From NCBI GenBank assembly GCA_002422225.1, contig DITX01000205.1, positions 4,518 through 10,282 of the forward strand: 5,765 nt of DNA, given 5' to 3'. The notes beneath the pieces are model-generated. The model was not told where the DNA came from. It worked only from the letters and a program-made list of their open reading frames with translations, and made no database searches. Shown in pieces: positions 1-4,758 of this stretch (position 1 is its first letter; each line of letters opens with the position of its first letter). This DNA comes from Gammaproteobacteria bacterium UBA6173. GTDB lineage: Bacteria; Pseudomonadota; Gammaproteobacteria; Pseudomonadales; Pseudohongiellaceae. Position numbers and translations under genes: made by a program.

Positions 1-2162
1 ACAAAGTCATTAACAAACTTTTGTTTGGCATCGCTCTGCGCATACACTTCTGCAATTGCACGCAGTTGCGAGTTGGACCCAAAAACCAGATCCACACGGG
101 TGGCAGTCCACTTTGTGTCGCCCGATGTGCGGTCTCGGCCTTCAAACACATATGCATCGGCATCCACGGGTTTCCAGACTGTATCGATGTCTACAAGGTT
201 CACAAAAAAGTCATTGGTCAAACAGCCCGGTGTGTTTGTGAACATGCCGTGTTGCGCATTATTGTAGTTTGCACCCAATACACGCAAGCCTCCTACCAAC
301 ACAGCCATTTCAGGCGCGCTCAACTGTAAAAGCTGCGCTTTATCGACCAACATTTCCTCGTCAGAGACTGTGAACGCAGTGCGTCGATAATTGCGGAATC
401 CGTCGGCCTCCGGTTTAAGCGGAGCAAAAGATTCTACGTCGGTCAGTGCTTGTGTGGTGTCCGTGCGACCTGGCACAAACGACACACCCACCGGCTGTCC
501 TGCATCGCTGGCGGCTTTTTCAACAGCGGCACAACCACCCAGTACGATCAGGTCTGCCATCGAAACCTTTTTATTGCCGGATTGCGCGTTATTAAACGCG
601 CTCTGAATGTTTTCCAGGGTGTTGAGGACCTTGGCCAACTGATCAGGCTGATTAACATCCCAGTCCTTTTGTGGCGCAAGACGGATGCGGGCACCATTGG
701 CACCACCACGCATATCAGACCCACGGAAAGTAGAGGCTGACGACCATGCGGTATAGACCAGCTCCGATACTGTCAGACCACTCGCCAGTATCCTAGTTTT
801 TAACTCAGCAATATCGTCGGCACTGACCAGTTCGTGATCAAGGGCGGGCACGGGATCTTGCCAGATCAAGTCCTCTGCTGGCACCTCCGGCCCCAGGTAT
901 CGAGACTTTGGTCCCATATCACGATGGGTCAGTTTGAACCATGCGCGCGCAAACGCGTCGGCAAACTCATCGGGATTCTTGTGAAAGTGTTCAGAAATTT
1001 TGCGGTACTCAGGATCTTCACGCATGGCCATATCAGCCGTGGTCATCATGATGCCCACTTTGATAGAAGGATCTTCTGCGTCAGGTGCATGATCCTTGGC
1101 AGCCAAGCCTTTAGGCACCCATTGCTGCGCGCCTGCCGGACTCTTGCTCAACTCCCAGTCATAACCAAGCAAGACGTCAAAGTAACTCATGTCCCATTTT
1201 ATAGGCGTTGGCGTCCAGGCCCCGTCCACGCCGCTGGTAATCGTGTCGCGGCCTTTACCGCTCTTATAGGTGCTTATCCAGCCCAGACCCATGTTCTCCA
1301 TAGGAGCCGCCTCAGGCTCTGGCCCAACATGAGCGGGATCACCGGCACCATGGGCTTTGCCGAAGGTATGACCGCCAGCGGTCAGAGCAACCGTTTCGTA
1401 GTCATTCATGGCCATACGTGCAAACGTTTCGCGTATGTCTTTAGCCGATAGCAATGGATCGGGATTACCATCCGGACCTTCTGGATTGACATAAATTAAA
1501 CCCATCTGCACAGCTGCCAATGGGTTCTCCAGATTGCGCTCACCACTGTAGCGGTCATTACCCAACCATGTGTCTTCGGCGCCCCAGTAGATATCCTCTT
1601 CCGGTTGGAAAATATCCGCACGACCGCCTGCAAAACCAAACGTCTTAAAGCCCATTGATTCCAGCGCCACGTTACCGGTCAGTACAAACAGATCCGCCCA
1701 GGACAGTTTGTTGCCATATTTCTGTTTAATTGGCCACAGCAAACGCCGGGCTTTATCGAGGTTACCGTTATCGGGCCAGCTGTTCAGTGGCGCAAATCGC
1801 TGATTACCTGTACCCGCGCCACCACGGCCATCCCCTGTTCGGTAGGTGCCTGCGCTGTGCCACGCCATTCGAATCATCAAGGGGCCATAATGACCATAAT
1901 CTGCTGGCCACCAATCCTGGGAATCAGTCAACAGAGCTTCAAGGTCTTTTTTGACCGCTGCCAAATCCAGCTTTTTGAATTCTGCTGCATAGTTGAAGTC
2001 GTCACCCAGCGGGCTGGACTTCGGTGAGTGCTGATGAAGAATGCCAAGGTTCAGCTGATTCGGCCACCAACTCTTGTTGGTTGCTGCCTGCCCACCGAGC
2101 TTGGTGTTGGATCCGTGCATCACCGGGCACTTGCCGGCGCTATTGCTTTTTTTTGTATCCAT
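1..2162 (-). CDS. katG: Catalase-peroxidase KatG (3' end outside window)
   Basis: Bifunctional haem enzyme that breaks down hydrogen peroxide by catalase and peroxidase reactions; it has no signal peptide, so it is probably cytoplasmic. The reading frame is open for 720 codons to the left edge, ending near FVNDF; known KatGs have about 15 more residues there, so full length should be near 735. Visible landmarks: distal haem residues R98, W101 and H102 in the IRMAWHSAGTYR region; Y224 in MGLIYVNPEG and M250 in ETFARMAMND, which with W101 form the Trp-Tyr-Met adduct needed for catalase activity; proximal H265 in GGHTFGKAHG; W316 and D377; R414 in HRDMGP, matching the mobile arginine. The second, haem-free domain follows from about residue 430 (GSDMRGGANG, LGGCAAVEKA, LRVLGANYNN). 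All catalytic residues are present, so it should be active. The chosen ATG has GGAG six bases upstream. An in-frame ATG four codons earlier (2174) lacks a Shine-Dalgarno sequence. It is divergent from the lipoprotein gene and probably under OxyR. Confidence 0.97.
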   Translation of the reverse strand, partial: MDTKKSNSAGKCPVMHGSNTKLGGQAATNKSWWPNQLNLGILHQHSPKSSPLGDDFNYAAEFKKLDLAAVKKDLEALLTDSQDWWPADYGHYGPLMIRMAWHSAGTYRTGDGRGGAGTGNQRFAPLNSWPDNGNLDKARRLLWPIKQKYGNKLSWADLFVLTGNVALESMGFKTFGFAGGRADIFQPEEDIYWGAEDTWLGNDRYSGERNLENPLAAVQMGLIYVNPEGPDGNPDPLLSAKDIRETFARMAMNDYETVALTAGGHTFGKAHGAGDPAHVGPEPEAAPMENMGLGWISTYKSGKGRDTITSGVDGAWTPTPIKWDMSYFDVLLGYDWELSKSPAGAQQWVPKGLAAKDHAPDAEDPSIKVGIMMTTADMAMREDPEYRKISEHFHKNPDEFADAFARAWFKLTHRDMGPKSRYLGPEVPAEDLIWQDPVPALDHELVSADDIAELKTRILASGLTVSELVYTAWSSASTFRGSDMRGGANGARIRLAPQKDWDVNQPDQLAKVLNTLENIQSAFNNAQSGNKKVSMADLIVLGGCAAVEKAASDAGQPVGVSFVPGRTDTTQALTDVESFAPLKPEADGFRNYRRTAFTVSDEEMLVDKAQLLQLSAPEMAVLVGGLRVLGANYNNAQHGMFTNTPGCLTNDFFVNLVDIDTVWKPVDADAYVFEGRDRTSGDTKWTATRVDLVFGSNSQLRAIAEVYAQSDAKQKFVNDF

Positions 2163-2168
2163 ATTGAT

Positions 2169-2172
2169 CTCC
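2169..2172 (-). promoter_or_regulatory. Ribosome binding site of katG
   Basis: GGAG on the minus strand, six bases before the ATG at 2162. It lies just inside the alternative in-frame ATG at 2174, so it supports the 2162 start over the longer one. Confidence 0.7.
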
Positions 2173-2223
2173 ATTAATACAGGTGATGAGTGTTCTTATC
2201 GATCTCTCAATCATTCAAGACTG

Positions 2224-2229
2224 ACTATA
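2224..2229 (-). promoter_or_regulatory. Candidate -10 box of the katG promoter
   Basis: TATAGT on the minus strand, five of six matches to TATAAT. The best upstream -35 is weak: TTCAAG at a long 19-base spacing. A weak -35 is normal for an OxyR-activated promoter. Transcription would start near 2217, leaving a leader of about 55 bases. The OxyR dyad at 2275-2289 would sit about 58-72 bases upstream of that start. A contiguous degenerate second dyad (2253-2267) would reach to about position -36, the layout expected for tetrameric OxyR activation. This is prediction from sequence only. Confidence 0.4.
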
Positions 2230-2274
2230 CATCAACTTCATGACAACGCTTGAACTATTAAATAATACTTTTTG

Positions 2275-2289
2275 ATAGATTATAACTAT
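2275..2289. promoter_or_regulatory. OxyR-type binding dyad in the katG/lipoprotein intergenic region
   Basis: The bases ATAGATTATAACTAT fit the OxyR half-site consensus ATAG-nTnnnAn-CTAT at all ten defined positions, including the internal T and A, and contain the LysR-family T-N11-A core. Flanking G and C extend the outer arms to GATAG/CTATC. A full OxyR site has a second dyad after a 7-base gap. The candidates at 2253-2267 and 2297-2311 are both poor matches, which is common at natural sites. OxyR control of katG is well established in gammaproteobacteria; that this site is used here is inferred. Confidence 0.65.
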
Positions 2290-2307
2290 CGAGACAGCGC
2301 TCATAAG

Positions 2308-2336
2308 TTGACAGCAACCGCAATGACTGAGATGCT
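2308..2336 (+). promoter_or_regulatory. Candidate promoter of the NHL lipoprotein gene
   Basis: A perfect TTGACA -35 box (2308-2313) is followed after 17 bases by GATGCT (2331-2336), only a three-of-six match to TATAAT. The start point would fall near 2343, giving a leader of under 30 bases before the ATG at 2371. The strong -35 and weak -10 make this uncertain. The OxyR-type dyad ends 18 bases before the -35, so shared or competing control is possible. Confidence 0.35.
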
Positions 2337-2358
2337 CGCCTTGGTCAATAACAATAAT

Positions 2359-2362
2359 GGAG
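2359..2362 (+). promoter_or_regulatory. Ribosome binding site of the NHL lipoprotein gene
   Basis: GGAG eight bases before the ATG at 2371. It decides the start in favour of the short form, whose N-terminus is a lipoprotein signal, rather than the TTG at 2272, which would put 33 unrelated residues before the signal peptide and start inside the OxyR-type dyad region. Confidence 0.7.
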
Positions 2363-2370
2363 CCACATCT

Positions 2371-3573
2371 ATGAGCATTAAATCGACTCGCCCGGTATCC
2401 GCTAGAAAAATCTTTGCTGCCACATCACTGATTGCTTTGTTTACTGCATGCTCTGAACCTGCAAACAATGTAAGGACCAGCACTTTGCCACCTGCTGCAG
2501 CAACAGCAACAGAATCGACTCTTCCGGGAAATTTCATCACGGGTGACGGCATTGCCAATCCGAATCCTGTCATCACTCAGAACTGGGGAGAATTGCCCGA
2601 AGGTCGGGTCTGGGGCTCCTCCGCCGGTGTCGATATTGATCCATTTGATGGTCACATCTGGGCGTATGAGCGCTGCGGTGCTGGTAGTTTTGGTGCTGGC
2701 GTTCCAGTGACCTGCGACACCAACCCCATAGATCCCATTTTTAAATTTGACCGTAATACCGGTGCAGTCCTGGCCAATTTTGGTGGCGGCATCATGGTCA
2801 CACCACACGGCATATATGTGGATGATGAAGGCAATGTCTGGGTGACCGACTTCGCCACCAACGCTGATGAAACCAAAGGTCAACAAGTTCACAAGTTCAG
2901 CCCAAGCGGTGAGCTGCTACTCAGCCTGGGGACGCCCGGGAAAGTTGGCAACGATGGCGCTCACTTTAATCAACCTAACGACGTGATTGTAGGTCCCGAC
3001 GGCAGCATTTATGTCTCAGACGGTCATAGCGGCCAAGGGATGACCACCAACCAGGCGATGGCGGAAGGACGCGCGGCAGGACTAACCGCACGCGTGATGA
3101 AGTTCGCACCCGATGGTACTTTCATCAAACAGTGGGGACAGATCGGAGTCAGACACGGTGAATTCCGCACACCGCACGCGCTCGAGTTTGATTCTCAAGG
3201 GCGCCTGTGGGTGGCCGACCGCGGCAATCATCGCATTGAAATTTTTGACCAGGAAGGAAACTATCTCGACTCACGTTATGCCTTCAGCCGCATCAGCGGG
3301 TTGTTTATCACGGATGGCGACATCTTATATGCCATTGACTCCGAATCCAGCCCGACCAACCATGTTGGCTGGCGCAATGGCATACGTATCGGCCACATTG
3401 ATCATGATCACGTCACCGGTTTTATTCCACCCTTTGAACGCGAAGATCGAATCTACCAAGGCGTCGCCGGCGAAGGTGTTGCGGTCGATGCCGATGGCAA
3501 CGTCTATGCCGCCGAAGGCCCCAGCTCCTTGACGCAGGCAGGCGGCGCATTTACCAAATATTCCGTGCGCTGA
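2371..3573 (+). CDS. Predicted lipoprotein with NHL beta-propeller, PAL (amidating lyase)-like
   Basis: The protein has 400 residues. Residues 1-27 are a lipoprotein-type signal: Arg/Lys-rich start, hydrophobic LIALF, and FTAC with Cys27 as the likely lipidated residue. The -3 position is Phe rather than Leu, so the lipobox is slightly atypical. Ser28 rather than Asp at +2 suggests the outer membrane. A low-complexity Ala/Thr/Pro linker runs to about 52. From about 80 to 398 there are NHL-type propeller blades with repeated DGxhWVxD strands (149-160, 207-217, 272-284, 370-381). The closest family I recognise is the lyase domain of peptidylglycine alpha-amidating monooxygenase (PAL): TPHG at 144-147, QPND at 201-204, YVSDG at 214-218, TPHALEF at 268-273 and VADRGNHRI at 281-289 align well. 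Compared with rat PAL, zinc ligands H585 and H690 (H146, H269) and arginines R533 and R706 (R101, R284) are kept. Catalytic Y654 is His219, the third zinc ligand H786 is Glu368, and about 20 residues are inserted after residue 219. Lyase activity is therefore doubtful and the true substrate is unknown. Confidence 0.85.
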   Translation: MSIKSTRPVSARKIFAATSLIALFTACSEPANNVRTSTLPPAAATATESTLPGNFITGDGIANPNPVITQNWGELPEGRVWGSSAGVDIDPFDGHIWAYERCGAGSFGAGVPVTCDTNPIDPIFKFDRNTGAVLANFGGGIMVTPHGIYVDDEGNVWVTDFATNADETKGQQVHKFSPSGELLLSLGTPGKVGNDGAHFNQPNDVIVGPDGSIYVSDGHSGQGMTTNQAMAEGRAAGLTARVMKFAPDGTFIKQWGQIGVRHGEFRTPHALEFDSQGRLWVADRGNHRIEIFDQEGNYLDSRYAFSRISGLFITDGDILYAIDSESSPTNHVGWRNGIRIGHIDHDHVTGFIPPFEREDRIYQGVAGEGVAVDADGNVYAAEGPSSLTQAGGAFTKYSVR

Positions 3574-3597
3574 AAAAGACGGTGAGATGCAAAGAAC

Positions 3598-3686
3598 ATC
3601 AGGGCCGCTACTAGCCAGCCGTGAGCGAACAACGATAAGACGCGAAGCGTCGTTGTGAGGAACGACTGGCTTGTGGTGGACCTGAT
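3598..3686. repeat. Long imperfect inverted repeat (89-base hairpin)
   Basis: Bases 3598-3622 pair with 3662-3686: 21 of 25 positions are complementary, counting two G-U pairs. ATCAGG/CCTGAT forms the base and AGCCAG/CTGGCT the middle. After an internal loop, ACAAC (3629-3633) pairs with GTTGT (3652-3656), and GACGC (3639-3643) with GCGTC (3647-3651) closes a GAA loop. There is no T-run after it on either strand, so it is not a standard intrinsic terminator. It starts 24 bases after the lipoprotein stop codon. It could be a REP/MITE-like element, an mRNA 3'-end stabiliser or part of a small RNA; the sequence does not decide. Confidence 0.6.
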
Positions 3687-3690
3687 AGTC

Positions 3691-3733
3691 CGGAGTGCTA
3701 TGAAGCAACTGACTTCACACCAAGCCCACTCCG
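3691..3733. repeat. Second inverted repeat upstream of the ParD-like operon
   Basis: CGGAGTG (3691-3697) pairs with CACTCCG (3727-3733) and encloses a smaller dyad, TGAAG (3701-3705) with CTTCA (3713-3717). It lies directly between the long hairpin and the AT-rich operator and covers the candidate -35 of the ParD-like promoter. Whether it acts as DNA dyad or RNA structure cannot be told; chance is possible given the unpaired bases between the two stems. Confidence 0.4.
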
Positions 3734-3742
3734 ATATATGCT
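3715..3742 (+). promoter_or_regulatory. Candidate promoter of the ParD-like/mini-MAP operon
   Basis: TTCACA (3715-3720, five of six matches to TTGACA) and TATGCT (3737-3742, four of six matches to TATAAT) are separated by 16 bases. The -10 lies between the half-sites of the AT-rich operator, so a bound repressor would block it. The boxes are modest matches and the spacing is short. Confidence 0.4.
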
Positions 3743-3762
3743 TCATATACAAATCATATATC
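3733..3762. promoter_or_regulatory. Predicted autoregulatory operator of the ParD-like operon
   Basis: GATATATG (3733-3740) and CATATATC (3755-3762) are perfect eight-base inverted arms with centres 22 bases apart, two helical turns. A third half-site, CATATA (3744-3749), forms its own dyad with TATATG (3735-3740) and lies exactly 11 bases before the CATATA of the right arm. Multiple half-sites one helical turn apart are typical of ribbon-helix-helix repressors. The operator ends 9 bases before the start codon of a gene encoding such a protein, so autorepression is the natural inference. Confidence 0.55.
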
Positions 3763-3768
3763 GAGGTG
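3763..3768 (+). promoter_or_regulatory. Ribosome binding site of the ParD-like gene
   Basis: GAGGTG three bases before the ATG at 3772. It directly abuts the right operator arm and fixes the start at 3772 rather than at the in-frame GTG at 3655, which lies inside the long hairpin. Confidence 0.65.
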
Positions 3769-3771
3769 CCC

Positions 3772-3987
3772 ATGGGCATTGTCAAAATCAGCGACGAACT
3801 TCACGAAGAAATCCGCAAAGCCAGCTCAACCATGGTCAGGTCCATCAACGCCCAGGCTGAGTTCTGGATCAAAGTTGGCATGTTGGCTGAAACCAACCCC
3901 AGCATGAGCTACCAGCAAATACTGAAACGCGAGTTGGAGCGGGCCGATGTCAGAACAAGTCTATTGCAAGAAGAGATTGCTGACTGA
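3772..3987 (+). CDS. ParD-like ribbon-helix-helix protein (antitoxin-type regulator)
   Basis: The protein has 71 residues and resembles the ParD-like family, small DNA-binding proteins described as type II antitoxin relatives. An N-terminal beta-strand (GIVKIS, residues 2-7) would form the DNA-contacting ribbon. It is followed by helix A (about 8-21), a turn at VRS, helix B (about 25-40, INAQAEFWIKVGMLAE) and a charged C-terminal helix (about 46-70) that could carry a partner-binding region. Its TGA overlaps the ATG of the downstream aminopeptidase gene by one base (TGATG), so the two are probably translationally coupled. No ParE-type toxin is nearby; the partner gene is a methionine aminopeptidase relative, a pairing I recall from other gammaproteobacteria. 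It probably binds the operator at 3733-3762. Its role as a real antitoxin is unproven. Confidence 0.8.
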   Translation: MGIVKISDELHEEIRKASSTMVRSINAQAEFWIKVGMLAETNPSMSYQQILKRELERADVRTSLLQEEIAD

Positions 3988-4439
3988 TGGCCGATGTAAA
4001 ATTGAAAACGCAAGAAGAACTTGCCCTGATGCGCGAGTCCGGCCGCTTGCTGGCGTCGGTTTTTGCATATCTGGACCCTCACGTCAAAACCGGCGCAACC
4101 CTGGGCGACATTGGTCACGCAATTCAGCAACATGCCAGAATCAACGGTTACTCAGTGATGCGTGAATATTGTGGTCACGGCATAGGCCGGCAGATGCACA
4201 AAGAGCCCGCAGTACTCCATTACAGTGAACCAAGCCGCGGTCTCGCATTCAAAGAAGGCATGACCTTCACTATCGAACCCATAATCAACCAAGGCAGCGC
4301 AAAAATAAAAACCAAACGCGACGGCTGGACAGTTGTCACACGCGACAAAAAACTCTCCGCACAGTGGGAACACACCATCGCTGTCACCGCCGACGGCTAC
4401 CAAGTGTTAACCCTCCGCGATGAAGAACGTTCAGCGTAG
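3987..4439 (+). CDS. Type I methionine aminopeptidase homologue with large internal deletion
   Basis: The 150-residue protein belongs to the M24 family, against about 264 for E. coli Map. Residues 1-36 match the start of Map up to its first VKPG motif (here VKTG, 33-36). The next residues (ATLGDIGHAIQQHARINGYSVMREYCGHGIG) match the part after the second VKPG motif, near E. coli residue 143. About 108 residues are missing without a frameshift. From there to the end the match is close and collinear: H64, H71, E97, W114 and E128 correspond to E. coli H171, H178, E204, W221 and E235. The lost segment carries H79 and the metal ligands D97 and D108, so three of five metal ligands remain and normal removal of N-terminal Met is unlikely. 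The start ATG overlaps the ParD-like stop. The remaining frame has no other damage, so this is either a young in-frame deletion (pseudogene) or a kept non-catalytic protein. The cell's housekeeping map must lie elsewhere. Confidence 0.85.
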   Translation: MADVKLKTQEELALMRESGRLLASVFAYLDPHVKTGATLGDIGHAIQQHARINGYSVMREYCGHGIGRQMHKEPAVLHYSEPSRGLAFKEGMTFTIEPIINQGSAKIKTKRDGWTVVTRDKKLSAQWEHTIAVTADGYQVLTLRDEERSA

Positions 4440-4463
4440 GGCACATGACAACATCCCCGCTGA
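4431..4463. other. Small hairpin at the end of the mini-MAP gene, convergent spacer
   Basis: TCAGCG (4431-4436) pairs with CGCTGA (4458-4463), continuing as GGG (4439-4441) with CCC (4455-4457) across a two-base bulge, around a 13-base loop. It overlaps the stop codon of the aminopeptidase homologue and lies in the spacer between two converging operons, where a terminator is expected. No T-run follows on either strand, so it is not a convincing intrinsic terminator. The rest of the 61-base spacer shows nothing clear. Confidence 0.3.
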
Positions 4464-4500
4464 CCACGTATTAAGAGCTAAAGAAAGAGCACATACTCAG

Positions 4501-4758
4501 TCAACAGGGACAGCGCTTCATCGCGCCATCCTTACCAGCCCCATAACGTGCATCTACCCTGTTTCGATACCAGTGCTTGTAATCCATTACTGGCGCATCG
4601 GCATGATGCTCCTGCATATGTTTGACATAAGCATCATAGTCACCCACTCCAATCATCAGCTTTAAGGTCTGACCCGTCAGTTCCATCCCGCGTCGCAAGG
4701 TCGCAAGTGTGCGACCCGGACGCACTGATATTGTGCGAGGTTCTGCGTGTTCTATCAT
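4501..4758 (-). CDS. ybdD: YbdD/YjiX family small protein, CstA partner
   Basis: The 85-residue protein is of the DUF466 (YbdD/YjiX) family, small soluble proteins encoded with CstA/BtsT transporters and thought to be needed with them for pyruvate uptake. Recognisable core: LKLMIGVGDYDAYVKHMQEHH (about 33-53), then PVMDYKHWYRNRVDARYG (about 56-73) and a Cys-containing end (RCPC; E. coli YbdD ends in Cys-Cys). It is about 20 residues longer at the N-terminus than E. coli YbdD (about 65). The usual Pro in the GxPDYD part is Gly here. The ATG overlaps the cstA stop as ATGA, and GAGGAG lies eight bases upstream inside cstA, so the genes are one translationally coupled operon. Identification is firm; the molecular role of the family is not well defined. 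Confidence 0.92.
   Translation of the reverse strand: MIEHAEPRTISVRPGRTLATLRRGMELTGQTLKLMIGVGDYDAYVKHMQEHHADAPVMDYKHWYRNRVDARYGAGKDGAMKRCPC

Noticed and set aside
834..1451. 205-codon plus-strand open frame antisense to katG, plus several shorter ones over 21-1954
   Set aside because: They lie opposite an intact katG with all family motifs, have Cys/His/Arg-rich compositions without recognisable domains, and are shadows of its codon bias.
2272..2370. Longer form of the lipoprotein starting at TTG 2272
   Set aside because: It would start inside the OxyR-type dyad region, lacks a Shine-Dalgarno sequence, and places 33 residues before a clear lipoprotein signal; ATG 2371 has GGAG at good spacing.
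2425..2892. Minus-strand open frames opposite the lipoprotein gene (including 155 codons, Cys-run CCCCC)
   Set aside because: They come from repeated GCA/ACA codons of the Ala/Thr linker read in reverse; no family resemblance.
3598..3686. Integron attC site
   Set aside because: The dyad length would fit, but the outer ends lack the paired AAC and GTT core-site motifs, and no cassette array or integrase is present.
3598..3686. Intrinsic terminator of the lipoprotein gene
   Set aside because: No run of T follows on either strand, and the stem is much longer than, and interrupted unlike, standard terminators.
3655..3771. 39-codon N-terminal extension of the ParD-like protein from GTG 3655
   Set aside because: It lies within the long hairpin, the second dyad and the operator. 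The family starts at MGIVKIS, which has its own GAGGTG ribosome binding site.
4464..4492. AAGAGC direct repeat in the convergent spacer
   Set aside because: Only two six-base copies twelve bases apart; too short to stand out from chance.
4420..4665. 81-codon plus-strand open frame across the convergent spacer
   Set aside because: It overlaps the end of the aminopeptidase homologue and is antisense to ybdD, with no ribosome binding site or recognisable domain.
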